Of a stretch of 64,000 nt of DNA, positions 43,138 to 52,672 are shown piece by piece. The translations under genes were made by a program, and so were the position numbers. Location: assembly GCA_011087645.1 (NCBI GenBank), contig JAALLF010000001.1, forward strand, positions 396,046 to 460,045. Reading direction: 5' to 3'. Below the pieces are notes generated by a model. That model made no database searches. It had not been told where the DNA came from and was given only the letters and a program-made list of their open reading frames with translations. The stretch's first letter is position 1; every line of letters starts with the position of its first letter. The stretch is from Alphaproteobacteria bacterium. GTDB lineage: Bacteria > Pseudomonadota > Alphaproteobacteria > UBA6615.

Positions 43138-44319
43138 CTATGCGGCCGAAGCTGGGGCCTGGGACTTGACCGTTGCGTAGGCCCAATCGAGCCACGGAGT
43201 CAGAGCTTCCAGGTTTTGCTGTTCGATGGTGGCGCCGGCCCAGATACGCAGGCCAGGCGGCGCGTCGCGATAGGCGCCGATGTCGTAGGCCACACCCTCT
43301 TTGTCCAACAGGGTTGCGACGGCCTTCGATGTTGCTGCCTGATCGGTCTCGGACAATCCGGTGAACCACGGGTCGACGATCTTAAGACACACGCTGGTGC
43401 ACGAGCGGTGCGCCGGGTCTTCGGCGAGGAATTCGGCCCAATCGCTGGCCGCGACCCACTCACCCAACACCCGGTAATTACCTTCGCTGCGCGCAATCAA
43501 AGCCGGTAAGCCGCCGATAGATTGCGCCCAGGCCAGCGCGTCCAACTGGTCTTCGACACACAGCATCGAGGGCGTGTTGATGGTCGAGCCGGTGAATATC
43601 TCTTCATTGAGCTTACCCCCCTTGGTCAGGCGGAAAATCTTCGGCAGGGGCCAGGGCGGCGCGTAGGATTCCAGCCGCGCGACGGCGCGCGGGCTTAACA
43701 CCAGCATGCCGTGCTGCGCCTCGCCGCCCATGACCTTCTGCCATGACCAGGTGACCGCATCGAGTTTGTCCCAGGGTAGATCCATCGCGAACACCGCCGA
43801 GGTGGCGTCGCAGATGGTGAGCCCGGTGCGGTCGTCGGCGATCCAATCGCCGTCGGCGACACGCACGCCCGAGGTGGTGCCGTTCCAGGTGAAAATACAG
43901 TCGCGCTCTGGGTCGACTTGGTCGAGATCGACCAGTTGACCATAAGGCGCTTCGAGCACCCGCACATCGTCCAGCTTCAACTGCTTAACGATGTCGGTGA
44001 CCCAGCCGCTGCCAAAGCTCTCCCACGCCAGGACATCGACGCCGCGCGGCCCGAGCAGGGACCACAAGGCCATCTCCACCGCCCCGGTATCAGACGCCGG
44101 CACGATGCCAATTCGGTAATCGTCAGGTATGCCGAGAATCTCTCGGCTCTCCTCGATCACGCGGACCAGCTTGGCTTTGGGATCTTTGGCCCGGTGCGAG
44201 CGGCCGAGGGCCGCAGCGGATAATACGGAGACGTCCCAACCGGGGCGTTTCGCACAAGGTCCAGATGAAAATAGAGGACTAGCCGGACTTATGCCCGGCT
44301 TCGACAATGAACTACGCAT
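43138..44319 (-). CDS. serC: Phosphoserine aminotransferase
   Basis: The protein has 393 residues. It is a PLP aminotransferase class V enzyme: [17 protein letters not shown] at the N-terminus, [14 protein letters not shown] (the Asp contacting PLP) and [14 protein letters not shown] with the PLP Lys. It converts 3-phosphohydroxypyruvate and glutamate to phosphoserine. The alphaproteobacterial form is longer than the E. coli type. The start is ATG 44319 with AAGGGG 8 bases upstream; a structured leader precedes it. serA follows 65 bases downstream. Confidence 0.92.
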   Translation of the reverse strand: MRSSLSKPGISPASPLFSSGPCAKRPGWDVSVLSAAALGRSHRAKDPKAKLVRVIEESREILGIPDDYRIGIVPASDTGAVEMALWSLLGPRGVDVLAWESFGSGWVTDIVKQLKLDDVRVLEAPYGQLVDLDQVDPERDCIFTWNGTTSGVRVADGDWIADDRTGLTICDATSAVFAMDLPWDKLDAVTWSWQKVMGGEAQHGMLVLSPRAVARLESYAPPWPLPKIFRLTKGGKLNEEIFTGSTINTPSMLCVEDQLDALAWAQSIGGLPALIARSEGNYRVLGEWVAASDWAEFLAEDPAHRSCTSVCLKIVDPWFTGLSETDQAATSKAVATLLDKEGVAYDIGAYRDAPPGLRIWAGATIEQQNLEALTPWLDWAYATVKSQAPASAA

Positions 44320-44425
44320 GATAAGCGCCCCTTACAGAACGCCGCCCCTCGTTGGGGAGGGATGGCCCACCGCGGAAAGTAGGTATTTTCACTCCCGCGT
44401 CAATAGACGCGTTGTCGCATCCGGC
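44320..44425 (-). ncRNA. Candidate serC leader RNA motif
   Basis: It lies in the 119-base gap before serC, and two hairpins are visible on the minus strand: CGCGTC-TATT-GACGCG (plus coordinates 44396-44411) and CCCC-AACGA-GGGG (44345-44357), the latter next to the Shine-Dalgarno AAGGGG (44328-44333), which CCTCCCC could also pair with. A conserved RNA upstream of serC-serA is known in alphaproteobacteria (the serC motif). This match is by position and structure only and was not tested against the model. Confidence 0.4.
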
Positions 44426-44438
44426 AATCGCCCAGCGA

Positions 44439-46310
44439 TCAGATGCCGTAATACCACGGCGCGACGAGGCTAAAGGTGAGCCACACGATGATCAGCAGCG
44501 GTGTACCAACCCGTACAAAATCGGCGAATCGATAGTTGCCAGGGGCCATCACCAGAAGATTGGTCTGGTAGCCGATCGGCGAGGCGAAGGAGCAATTGGC
44601 GGCGAACACCACGGCGACCACGAAGGCCTCCGGCGGCACGCCCAGGCCCTGGGCGATGGAGACGGCAATCGGCGTGAACAACACCGCGGTCGCCTTGGTG
44701 CTGATCAGGTTGGCCAATATCGCCACCAGCAAAAAGAACGCCGACAGGACCACCGCCGGCGCGGCGTCACCGACCGCGGCCAGCATCGCATCGGCCAGGA
44801 ACTGGGCCCCGCCGGTCGCCTGCAGCGACACGCCCAGAGCCAATGCGGCAGCGATCATCATCACAATAGTACGGTCGATCGAACGGCTGGCCTGGTGAAT
44901 GTTCAACACGCCGGTAGCTAACATCAATCCGGCGCCGCACAGCGACGCCACCGCGATGGGGACGAGACCGGTCGCGGCCGACGCGATCACCGCGGCGAAA
45001 ATAAGCAGGGTACTGCGTGCGTGATGCACCGCAGGAATATCGATGGCGGTCCACTCGACTAGCAGGATATCAGAATTACCGCGCAGGGAATCGATGTCTT
45101 CCTGTCGGCCTTGCAGTAACAGCACGTCACCCGGTTCGAGCCTGACCTCGGTAACCCGGCTGCGGATCATCTGCGAGCGCCGCTGTATGCCCAAAGCAAC
45201 GCAATGATAACGATAGCGAAAGCCGATTTGCTCTAAGTTCTGCCCGATCAGCTGCGACTCGGGTGTGACCATCGCCTCGGTGAGGACCTGGTTGCCCACC
45301 TGCCAGCGCTGATGGCCTTCCTCGGTCTCGAACCGTTCCCAGTCTTGGCCCAATTGCGGGTGAAACTGCGCCGGCTCGCCCTTCAACGCTTCAGTCAACG
45401 CCGGCCGCGTCGCCCCCACCACCAGGGTATCGCCCGCCATGATTTGAAACCGGTCATCGAACGGCGCCAGGTAAGACAGGCCCTCGCGAACGATAATGCG
45501 CAGGCTGAGATCGGCCAGCTCAGGAAAAAACCCGCCACGGGGTTTCATGCCGTCGAATTTAGATCCGTCGTGCACATGGATCTCGACCATAAACTGGCGC
45601 CCGCCGCCGGCCACGGCGCTGGTCAGCAAGGCGCGATCGGGCAATAGATAGCGGGCGAAAAAGATCACGTACAAGACGCCGACGACCGCCAGGATGGTGC
45701 CCGGCACGAAGAACTGGAAAAAGCTAAAACCACTCTCGCCGAGCCCCACCAACGCGCCGGAAACCAGCAGGTTGGTGCTAGAGCCGATCAGCGTGGTCAT
45801 CCCGCCGAGAATGGCGGCGAACGACAAGGACATGAGCAGTTTCGACGAGGACTGCCCCAACCGGTCGGCCAGGGCCTGCATGATCGGTATGAAAATCACC
45901 ACGACCGGGGTGTTGTTGAGAAATCCGCTGATGGCCAGCACGGCAACGAAGGCGATCGCCGGCGCGACCGCCGCGTGCCCGCGCCCATAGCGAAACAGCA
46001 ACCCGGCGCCGGCCTCAAGCACACCGGTGCGCGCCAGGCCAGCGCCCATCACCAGCAGCGCCACCACCGTGAGCAGCGCCGGATTGGCAAACCCGGCCAA
46101 TAGGCTCGCCGGCCCCAGCAGGTTTTTGCCATCCGTGTCGAGGACGGGATTGAAATGAAACAGCAACAGCAGCCCACACAGGATACCCAGCGATGTAAGC
46201 TCCAACGCCACCCGCTCGGCGGCATAGAGAACCAACGCCACCAGGATGACGGCGAATGTCGCCCACATGCCAAATTCCGCCGGGCTCAGCTCGGCGCCGA
46301 AGATCGTCAT
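44439..46310 (-). CDS. SLC13-family permease with TrkA-C domains
   Basis: The protein has 623 residues. It has two blocks of transmembrane helices (~1-200 and ~410-620) with the DASS/CitMHS-type hairpin GSSTNLLVSGALVG. Between them is a cytoplasmic part (~205-400) with two RCK_C/TrkA-C-like domains (GDTLVVGATRPALTEAL; PGDVLLLQGRQEDIDSL). Such proteins import dicarboxylate, sulfate or similar anions with Na+ or H+; the substrate is unknown. The start is ATG 46310. It is upstream of serC, with a 119-base gap. Confidence 0.83.
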   Translation of the reverse strand: MTIFGAELSPAEFGMWATFAVILVALVLYAAERVALELTSLGILCGLLLLFHFNPVLDTDGKNLLGPASLLAGFANPALLTVVALLVMGAGLARTGVLEAGAGLLFRYGRGHAAVAPAIAFVAVLAISGFLNNTPVVVIFIPIMQALADRLGQSSSKLLMSLSFAAILGGMTTLIGSSTNLLVSGALVGLGESGFSFFQFFVPGTILAVVGVLYVIFFARYLLPDRALLTSAVAGGGRQFMVEIHVHDGSKFDGMKPRGGFFPELADLSLRIIVREGLSYLAPFDDRFQIMAGDTLVVGATRPALTEALKGEPAQFHPQLGQDWERFETEEGHQRWQVGNQVLTEAMVTPESQLIGQNLEQIGFRYRYHCVALGIQRRSQMIRSRVTEVRLEPGDVLLLQGRQEDIDSLRGNSDILLVEWTAIDIPAVHHARSTLLIFAAVIASAATGLVPIAVASLCGAGLMLATGVLNIHQASRSIDRTIVMMIAAALALGVSLQATGGAQFLADAMLAAVGDAAPAVVLSAFFLLVAILANLISTKATAVLFTPIAVSIAQGLGVPPEAFVVAVVFAANCSFASPIGYQTNLLVMAPGNYRFADFVRVGTPLLIIVWLTFSLVAPWYYGI

Positions 46311-46386
46311 CGCGCTATGACCGTCACTGTTTTAACTCGACCGCCAATATTACCACGCGCCGGCGAACCGCGGCCATGTCGCCGCG

Positions 46387-46839
46387 CTAAGCCGCGTCGG
46401 GCCTGCGGCGGACCATGATGATCGCGGTGAATGTGGCGACGATTCCAGCCTCGTTGCGCATCGTGTAGGTGAAGTGGACAAGCCCGCGATCGGGCTTGCT
46501 GCGCGAGGGTCGGGCTTCAGCGATTTCGACAATTGTGTGCAATTCGTCGCCCGGGCGCACCGGCGCCAGCCAGCGGATATCGCGCAACCCCGGCCCGCCC
46601 ATGCCGGTGCCCTCCTGCAGACCGGTGCGCAGCCATTGGCCCGCCCCCACCGCGACAGTTTGGAACCCGCTGGCGATCAACCCGCCATAGATCGACGCCG
46701 CGGCCGCGGTTTTGTCGACATGGATCGGCTGCGGATCGTATTTTTCCGCAAAGGCGACGATCTCGTCCTCGCTCAGGCTGACCGGCTCGGTGGCGAACTG
46801 CCGGCCGACATGAAAATCTTCCAGATATAATCCGCTCAT
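46387..46839 (-). CDS. MaoC-family hot-dog dehydratase
   Basis: The protein has 150 residues. It starts FHVGRQFATEPVSLSEDEIV and has the (R)-hydratase 2 catalytic segment FAEKYDPQPIHVDKTAA (Asp and His), then a GLIASGFQTVAVG helix. The fold adds water across 2-enoyl-CoA or a related thioester. It is a tandem paralogue of the next gene upstream, separated by 11 bases, which suggests a heterodimer or a duplicated activity. The start is ATG 46839. Confidence 0.82.
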   Translation of the reverse strand: MSGLYLEDFHVGRQFATEPVSLSEDEIVAFAEKYDPQPIHVDKTAAAASIYGGLIASGFQTVAVGAGQWLRTGLQEGTGMGGPGLRDIRWLAPVRPGDELHTIVEIAEARPSRSKPDRGLVHFTYTMRNEAGIVATFTAIIMVRRRPDAA

Positions 46840-46850
46840 GGGATGTCGCC

Positions 46851-47300
46851 TCAGCCCGCCGGACGGCGGCGTAAGAAAGTTGTGCTGATGAAACGGACGA
46901 CGGGGATATCGTCCACCTTCATTGTAAATTGCAGGCGCACGATGCCCCTGTCGGGCTTCGACTTGGAGGGCCGCACCTCCAGCACCTCGACCACCGTATT
47001 CAGCTCATCGCCGGGGCGTACCGGCGCTAGCCAGTCGACATCGTCGGTCGCCGGTCCGCCCAACGAGGATTTGACGAAATAGCCTAAGCGGATGAACTGC
47101 CCGAAGGCCACAGCGATAGTCTGCAACCCGCTGGCAATTAAGCCGCCATAGGGGCTCGATTTAGCGGCCTCCGGGTCGGTGTGGAATGTCTGCGGATCGT
47201 AAAGCTTGGCGAATTCGACGATATCGTCGGTGCTCAGCGCCACCGGCGCCGTCTCCATCAATTCGCCGACTTCAAAGTCCTCAAAATATCGCGTCGTCAT
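46851..47300 (-). CDS. MaoC-family hot-dog dehydratase (paralogue)
   Basis: The protein has 149 residues from ATG 47300 (MTTRYFEDFEVGELMET); the longer frame is a shadow. The catalytic segment is AKLYDPQTFHTDPEAAKSS, with Asp and His, followed by YGGLIASGLQTIAVAFG. The pattern is the same as in the neighbour gene, about half of the residues being alike by eye. Together they may form one hydratase assembly. The gene for the acyl-CoA partner is not in view. Confidence 0.82.
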   Translation of the reverse strand: MTTRYFEDFEVGELMETAPVALSTDDIVEFAKLYDPQTFHTDPEAAKSSPYGGLIASGLQTIAVAFGQFIRLGYFVKSSLGGPATDDVDWLAPVRPGDELNTVVEVLEVRPSKSKPDRGIVRLQFTMKVDDIPVVRFISTTFLRRRPAG

Positions 47301-47377
47301 GGTCACCCCAGGTCGGAATTGAGGCGAAACTAGCGGGCGGCGCGCCGTAGATAAAGCCGTCCGGCAGCGTTTTCTAA

Positions 47378-48262
47378 CTAAGCAGCGCTGTCGCGCTCGC
47401 TCTGGGCGGCTTCCCAGGCTAACAGGGTGCGCTTTTGCGTCGGCGACCAGCGATAACCGGTGATCGATCCGTCGCTGCGCAAGACCCGGTGACACGGGAT
47501 CAGCCAGGACACCGGGTTGGCGGCGAGCGCGCTGGCGACGGCCCGGGCCGCGGTCGGCCGGCCGATGCGCGAGGCCAAATCGGTATAGCTGGTGGTGGCA
47601 CCCAGGGGGATGCGCAACAGCGCCTCCCACACTTTGAGCTGAAACGAGGTGGCCCGCAGCAACAGATGAATATTGCCCTGGCCGCCGAACGCCAGATCGG
47701 CAAATTCGGTTGTGGCCGGCGTATCCCAGGTTAAGCGGGCGCCGCCGAAACTAAGCGCCAAATTTTCAAACGCCCGGGCGCGGTCTTGAGCGGCGCCGAA
47801 AGCCAACCCGCAGACGCCGCGTTCCGACGCTACGATCAGGCAATCGCCGAACGGGCTGTCGTGCCAGCCATAGCGCAGGTCGAGGCCATCGGCCTGGGTC
47901 TTCCACTCCCCTGGGGTCAGGGCTTCGTGGGTGACGAACAGATCGTGCAACCGCCCCGGCCCCGACAGACCGGCGTCAAACGCCGCATCCAACACGCTGG
48001 CAGATGCCGCCAGGCTGCGCTTGGCGTGCTCGAGGGTGAGAAACTGTACATATTTCTTCGGGCTGACCCCGACATAGCGGGTGAACAGCCGCTGGAAATG
48101 GTGGGGGCCAAGACCGATGATCGACGCGGTATCCTCCAACGACGGCTGGTCGATATAATGCTCGCTGAGCCAGCGCAGCACCCGCTCCATACGCCGCAAC
48201 GTCCGAGCATCCATATCGGATCCGGGATAGTGCGTCGGAGATATGTCTTGCTGAACCGTCAT
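47378..48262 (-). CDS. AraC-type regulator fused to O6-methylguanine-DNA methyltransferase
   Basis: The protein has 294 residues. Residues ~25-110 carry an AraC helix-turn-helix (PSLEDTASIIGLGPHHFQRL); residues ~210-290 carry the MGMT domain with the active Cys in WLIPCHRVLRSDGSITGYRW. This resembles Ada without its N-terminal zinc phosphotriester-sensing domain. It may repair O6-alkylguanine and act as a regulator, though loss of the sensing Cys cluster makes classical adaptive response unlikely. The start is ATG 48262. Confidence 0.85.
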   Translation of the reverse strand: MTVQQDISPTHYPGSDMDARTLRRMERVLRWLSEHYIDQPSLEDTASIIGLGPHHFQRLFTRYVGVSPKKYVQFLTLEHAKRSLAASASVLDAAFDAGLSGPGRLHDLFVTHEALTPGEWKTQADGLDLRYGWHDSPFGDCLIVASERGVCGLAFGAAQDRARAFENLALSFGGARLTWDTPATTEFADLAFGGQGNIHLLLRATSFQLKVWEALLRIPLGATTSYTDLASRIGRPTAARAVASALAANPVSWLIPCHRVLRSDGSITGYRWSPTQKRTLLAWEAAQSERDSAA

Positions 48263-48266
48263 CGTT

Positions 48267-48509
48267 CTACTCGCTCCAAAACGGTTTGATTATCTCACGC
48301 CCGGCCTCGATCGGCGATACACCAATATCGCGCAGCAAGCGGTCGTCCAAGTGTGCCAGTTGCCGGCGCATTCTGGCGCGCTGCCGCCATGTCGCTAACA
48401 GCCGCAAAAGCGGCCTTGGATCGAAAGTTTCGAGCAAAAGGCCCAGTACGGCGTGACCGGCGGAAATTCTCGTAGCCGGGAAGTTCGAGGGATTTTGAGT
48501 GGTACTCAT
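48267..48509 (-). CDS. DUF1127 domain protein
   Basis: The protein has 80 residues from ATG 48509 (a longer frame from 48542 is less likely). The Arg-rich DUF1127 core is visible: LLATWRQRARMRRQLAHLDDRLLRDIGVSPIEAGREI. Members are short alphaproteobacterial proteins; a few are linked to phosphate or carbon regulation through RNA binding, but the function here is unknown. It ends 4 bases before the AraC-MGMT gene, so co-expression is possible. Confidence 0.8.
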   Translation of the reverse strand: MSTTQNPSNFPATRISAGHAVLGLLLETFDPRPLLRLLATWRQRARMRRQLAHLDDRLLRDIGVSPIEAGREIIKPFWSE

Positions 48510-48569
48510 GAGGGTAAAAATAGGGATCGACAGGCTCCCCACCCACCCGCTTCTTGCGGTCCTTGGCGT

Positions 48570-49460
48570 TTAGCCCCGCTGGATCAACGCCACGCCGATC
48601 AGCGTCACCGCCGTGGCGAGCGCGAGCGTCAGCGTGAAGGGCTCGCTCAGTAACAGCGGCGCCAAGCTGATACCGATAACCGGCTGCAACAGTTGCAACG
48701 ATCCGATACGCGCAATGCCGCCATCGGCAATTGCCCGGTTCCACAGAATATAAGCGCCAATCGTGGTGCCCCAGGCCAACGCGATAATCGCCCCCCAGCT
48801 CGGTATATCGATGCTGAGAATCGCCGACCAACCCGAGTGCCATATGATCACCGGCAGCACCAGGATCGCCGCGACACAAACGCTCCACAGGGTGACCGCC
48901 GTCGCCCCGGCGGTGCGGGTCAACCGCGCCCCGGCGATGTAGCCGACAACGCCGGAAAACATACCGGCGAAGACCAGCACATCGCCCTGCCAGGTCACGC
49001 CCTCAACGTCGAAACCGACAGCTTCCCAGATCAGCAACAACGCCCCGGTCAGCCCCACCGCGATGCCGGCCCACCAATAAAGGCTGGGCCAGCGCCGGTT
49101 GATCCAGGCGCCGAATATGCCGGCCATGACAGCACCAGACGCGGTTCCGGCCGCAGCGTGGCCAGCCGTTGTCAGTTGCACACCCCAGCTAAACAATAGC
49201 GGGAACGCGGCGAGCCCACCGGCGCCGGAGATAAATAACAGCCACTTATCGTTGCCACGCCACGGTAATGGCATCCGTCCGCCATAAATCATCGCTGACG
49301 CCACAGGCACGGCCACAATCGCGCGCAACGCGCCAACCGTGACGCCATCGGTCGACCCGACAGCAATTTTGGTGAACAGCGGCGTCAGGCCATAGAGCAG
49401 AACCGCAACAAGCGCGATGACATAGAGTCGCACGGTGCTGTTTTCATGAATGTTCACCAT
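48570..49460 (-). CDS. EamA-family (DMT) transporter
   Basis: The protein has 296 residues with about ten transmembrane segments in two five-helix halves, the second half opening with GDVLVFAGMFSGVVGYIAGARL. This is the drug/metabolite transporter fold; amino acid or metabolite export is usual. It is adjacent to a second EamA gene on the same strand, 15 bases away; the two are homologous in layout and likely from a duplication. The start is ATG 49460. The substrate is unknown. Confidence 0.83.
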   Translation of the reverse strand: MVNIHENSTVRLYVIALVAVLLYGLTPLFTKIAVGSTDGVTVGALRAIVAVPVASAMIYGGRMPLPWRGNDKWLLFISGAGGLAAFPLLFSWGVQLTTAGHAAAGTASGAVMAGIFGAWINRRWPSLYWWAGIAVGLTGALLLIWEAVGFDVEGVTWQGDVLVFAGMFSGVVGYIAGARLTRTAGATAVTLWSVCVAAILVLPVIIWHSGWSAILSIDIPSWGAIIALAWGTTIGAYILWNRAIADGGIARIGSLQLLQPVIGISLAPLLLSEPFTLTLALATAVTLIGVALIQRG

Positions 49461-49475
49461 CGTGACCCCCGGCCC

Positions 49476-50390
49476 CTAGCGCCATTGTACCAAGGCAATG
49501 CCCGACAATATGACGGCGACCGAAGCTACCAGGAGCCACGTGACCGGTTCACCTAAAACAATCGCCGCCAAGGCAATGCCGACGATCGGCAAGGCAAACT
49601 GCCACACCGCCATGCGGCTGATGCCACCGCGTGACAAGGCGTAGAACCAGGTAATGGTGGCAATCACCGAGGCGCCGGCGGCCAGGTAAATAACGACAGA
49701 CCAGTTCAGCACGGTGAGCTGCAATAATTCGCTAAATGACGATGCAATCGCCAACACCGGGATCAGCAAGACACAGGCAAATACCAGACTCCACAAAGTT
49801 ACCGCAGGCGCGCCATATTGCATTGATAACCGGCTGCCCAAATAAAAGCCCGTCGAGCCGCAAAAAGCAGCCGACATGACCAGCAGGTCGCCCTGCCAGG
49901 TCGCCCCGGTGGACCCGAGGCCGAGGGATTCTGCGATCAGGATCAACGCGCCGGCAAAGGCCACGGCGATACCGATCCACCAGCGCAGCCGGGGCCAATG
50001 GCGGCGGGCGGCGGCCTCGATCAGGCCGGTAAATATGGAGGTCGATGAGCTGGCGACAACCGCATGACCAGCGGTAGTGAACTGCACGCCAATGGTAAAT
50101 AGCAGGGGCGCCAAGGCCATGCCGACAATTGCAACGGTCGTGAAATGCAGCCTGTATTGCGTATGCCAGGGCAGTCGTAGCCGCATCACAATAATCAGAA
50201 TCAGCGCGAACGGCCCCGCCGCGACAACCCGCAACACCCCCAAAGTGAGCGTATCCATCGAATCGGTGCCGAGTTTCGTCGCCATCGACGAACCGCCCCA
50301 CAGCAGCACCGTCATCAGGGCGCCGGCGGTGGCCAGGGAAACGAAACCGGGTGGCGTCTCGCTAGATTTTTTTGAGGGGCTTTCGTCCAT
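49476..50390 (-). CDS. EamA-family (DMT) transporter (paralogue)
   Basis: The protein has 304 residues, a ten-helix DMT protein with an N-terminal polar segment (DESPSKKSSETPPGF). The second half has GDLLVMSAAFCGSTGFYLGSRL, matching the neighbour. Tandem pairs of EamA proteins are sometimes heteromers or independent exporters; no substrate clue is present. It ends 15 bases before the other EamA gene and starts 12 bases after the thiD stop. The start is ATG 50390. Confidence 0.83.
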   Translation of the reverse strand: MDESPSKKSSETPPGFVSLATAGALMTVLLWGGSSMATKLGTDSMDTLTLGVLRVVAAGPFALILIIVMRLRLPWHTQYRLHFTTVAIVGMALAPLLFTIGVQFTTAGHAVVASSSTSIFTGLIEAAARRHWPRLRWWIGIAVAFAGALILIAESLGLGSTGATWQGDLLVMSAAFCGSTGFYLGSRLSMQYGAPAVTLWSLVFACVLLIPVLAIASSFSELLQLTVLNWSVVIYLAAGASVIATITWFYALSRGGISRMAVWQFALPIVGIALAAIVLGEPVTWLLVASVAVILSGIALVQWR

Positions 50391-50401
50391 ATATATCGGC
50401 G

Positions 50402-51211
50402 TCAGCCGCCGATACGCTGGGGATCGACCGTAATCGTATGATCGATCGGTCCATGGCCGGCGCCGTAACCGGGCGCCGCCGCTATTGCCGCCATCACATA
50501 GGCGCGGGCGCGCGCGACGGCGGCCGGCAGATCCATGCCCTGCGCCAAGCCAGCGGCAATGCCCGAGGCGAGCGTACAGCCGGTGCCGTGGGTATGGGCA
50601 GTCTGGATGCGCGGACTTTCAAAACGCATAGCGCCATCGCCGGTGACCAGCAGGTCGACGATTTGCGATCCCTCGATATGACCGCCCTTGACCAACACAG
50701 CATCCGCGCCCTGCCCCCGCAAGGCCTCACCCGCGGCCTGCTGGCTGGCTTCATCACGAACATCGATGCCGGTCAGCGCCGCCGCCTCCGGCGCGTTTGG
50801 CGTCAACACCGCCGCCAAGGGCACGATCCGCTCGATCAACGCCGCATGGGCCGCGTCGTCGAGCAGGCTGGCGCCGCCTTTCGCCACCATCACCGGGTCG
50901 GCGACCAGGGGCAGACCAGCCGCCTTGTCGACGATCATGTCGGCAACTACCTCGATCACCTCGACATTGTGCAGCATGCCGGTTTTCAGACAGTCGGCGC
51001 CGAGATCGTCGAGCACCACCGCCATCTGACGCGAGACAAAATCGATATCGACCGGATGGATGGCGTGAACACCCAATGAATTCTGCGCTGTCAAAGCGGT
51101 GATCGCGGTCATGGCGAAGCCGCCCAGCGCGCTCACCGACTTGATGTCGGCCTGAATACCCGCGCCGCCGCCCGAATCCGAACCGGCGATGATTAAAACC
51201 CGCCCGTTCAT
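50402..51211 (-). CDS. thiD: Hydroxymethylpyrimidine/phosphomethylpyrimidine kinase
   Basis: The protein has 269 residues. It has the ribokinase-like fold with IAGSDSGGGAGIQADIKS near the N-terminus and the C-terminal anion hole motif THGTGCTLASGIAAGLAQG. It phosphorylates hydroxymethylpyrimidine and its phosphate for thiamine synthesis. It is downstream of glmM on the same strand (34-base gap). No TPP riboswitch was found near it, so thiamine control would have to come from elsewhere. The start is ATG 51211. Confidence 0.91.
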   Translation of the reverse strand: MNGRVLIIAGSDSGGGAGIQADIKSVSALGGFAMTAITALTAQNSLGVHAIHPVDIDFVSRQMAVVLDDLGADCLKTGMLHNVEVIEVVADMIVDKAAGLPLVADPVMVAKGGASLLDDAAHAALIERIVPLAAVLTPNAPEAAALTGIDVRDEASQQAAGEALRGQGADAVLVKGGHIEGSQIVDLLVTGDGAMRFESPRIQTAHTHGTGCTLASGIAAGLAQGMDLPAAVARARAYVMAAIAAAPGYGAGHGPIDHTITVDPQRIGG

Positions 51212-51244
51212 CGATTTGCGCCGGTTAAGGGCGCGGGGTCATGA

Positions 51245-52597
51245 TTAGGCTGCCGCACCGGCCTGCTCAATGGCGCCGACGATGGTGTCGACCACGGCCC
51301 CCACCTTGGCTTCGTCGCGGCCTTCGGCCATGACCCGAATGACCGGCTCGGTCCCCGAGGGCCGGATCAACACACGCCCATCGTCGCCTAAGCTGGCTGC
51401 GGCATCGGCGATCGCCCGTTTCACGCGGTCATTGTCCAAAGGCGCTCCGCCATTCACCGAAACATTGCGCAATATTTGCGGATAAGGTGTAAAGGCGCGG
51501 CCGATCTCGCTCAACGGCACACCACCCTCGACGCGGGCCGCCAACACCTGTAGCGCGGCGATCAGCCCGTCGCCGGTGGTGGCGTATTCGCTCAAGATAA
51601 TGTGCCCCGACTGCTCGCCGCCAACATTGTAGCCATGCTTGCGCATATGCTCCAAAACATAGCGGTCGCCCACTTGCGTACGCACCAGCTCCAGGCCGAT
51701 GCCTTCGAGATAGCGTTCGAACCCTAAATTCGACATGACCGTGGCCACCACACCGCCGCCGGTCAGTTGCTGGCGGGCATGCCAGGTGCGCGCGACCAGC
51801 GCCATCACCTGATCGCCATCGAGGATCGCGCCTTTTTCGTCAGCGACGATGACCCGGTCGGCATCGCCGTCCAAGGCAATTCCCAGATCGGCCCCCTGGG
51901 CGATCACTTGCGCACACATGGCCGCCGGCGATGTTGCACCGCAATCCTTGTTGATGTTGGTGCCGTCGGGATCGACTGCGATGGGAACGATTGCCGCACC
52001 TAATTCATGCAAGACTTGGGGCGCCACCTTATAGGCCGCGCCATGGGCACAATCGACGACGACCTTCAGACCTTCCAGGCTGAGACCGCGCGGGAAGGTG
52101 TGCTTGACGAATTCGATGTAACGGCCCGGCGCGTCTTCCAGCCGCCGGGCGCGGCCGAGGCGGTTCGAAGTCGCGAGATGGTCGCCGAGACCGTTTTCGG
52201 TCATGGCTTCGATCTTTTCCTCGACCGCGTCGGACAATTTGTAGCCGTCGGGGCCGAACAATTTGATGCCATTGTCTTCGTAGAGGTTATGCGAGGCTGA
52301 AATCATCACCCCCACATCGGCCCGCAACGAGCGGGTAAGCATGGCCACCGCCGGTGTCGGCATCGGCCCGACGAGCACCACATCCATACCCATGGAGATA
52401 AAGCCCGACTGCATGGCCGGCTCGAGCATGTAGTTACTGAGCCGTGTATCCTTGCCGATGACCGCCAGATGGCGATGCTCGCCGCGGGTGAAATGCCGTC
52501 CCGCCGCCATCGCCACACGCAGCGCGGTCTGCGCGGTCATGGGCTCGACATTTGCTTTTCCCCGAATGCCGTCGGTGCCGAAGAGCTTGCGCGTCAT
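51245..52597 (-). CDS. glmM: Phosphoglucosamine mutase
   Basis: The protein has 450 residues. It has [16 protein letters not shown] at the N-terminus, the active-site Ser in [20 protein letters not shown], the Mg2+ loop DGDADR and a C-terminal [16 protein letters not shown]. It converts glucosamine-6-phosphate to glucosamine-1-phosphate for peptidoglycan and lipopolysaccharide. It is in the ftsH-folP-glmM order typical of many proteobacteria. The start is ATG 52597. Confidence 0.95.
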   Translation of the reverse strand: MTRKLFGTDGIRGKANVEPMTAQTALRVAMAAGRHFTRGEHRHLAVIGKDTRLSNYMLEPAMQSGFISMGMDVVLVGPMPTPAVAMLTRSLRADVGVMISASHNLYEDNGIKLFGPDGYKLSDAVEEKIEAMTENGLGDHLATSNRLGRARRLEDAPGRYIEFVKHTFPRGLSLEGLKVVVDCAHGAAYKVAPQVLHELGAAIVPIAVDPDGTNINKDCGATSPAAMCAQVIAQGADLGIALDGDADRVIVADEKGAILDGDQVMALVARTWHARQQLTGGGVVATVMSNLGFERYLEGIGLELVRTQVGDRYVLEHMRKHGYNVGGEQSGHIILSEYATTGDGLIAALQVLAARVEGGVPLSEIGRAFTPYPQILRNVSVNGGAPLDNDRVKRAIADAAASLGDDGRVLIRPSGTEPVIRVMAEGRDEAKVGAVVDTIVGAIEQAGAAA

Positions 52598-52672
52598 TGT
52601 GTGTGTCCCAGTCGCCCCATCACTGCCTTATAGCAAAGTGGCGCGAATTTATCATTTCTATGTCGGGCCGCC

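Noticed and set aside
50391..51300. TPP riboswitch around thiD
   Set aside because: thiD is inside a long operon with a 34-base gap to glmM; no room or THI-box-like sequence was seen.
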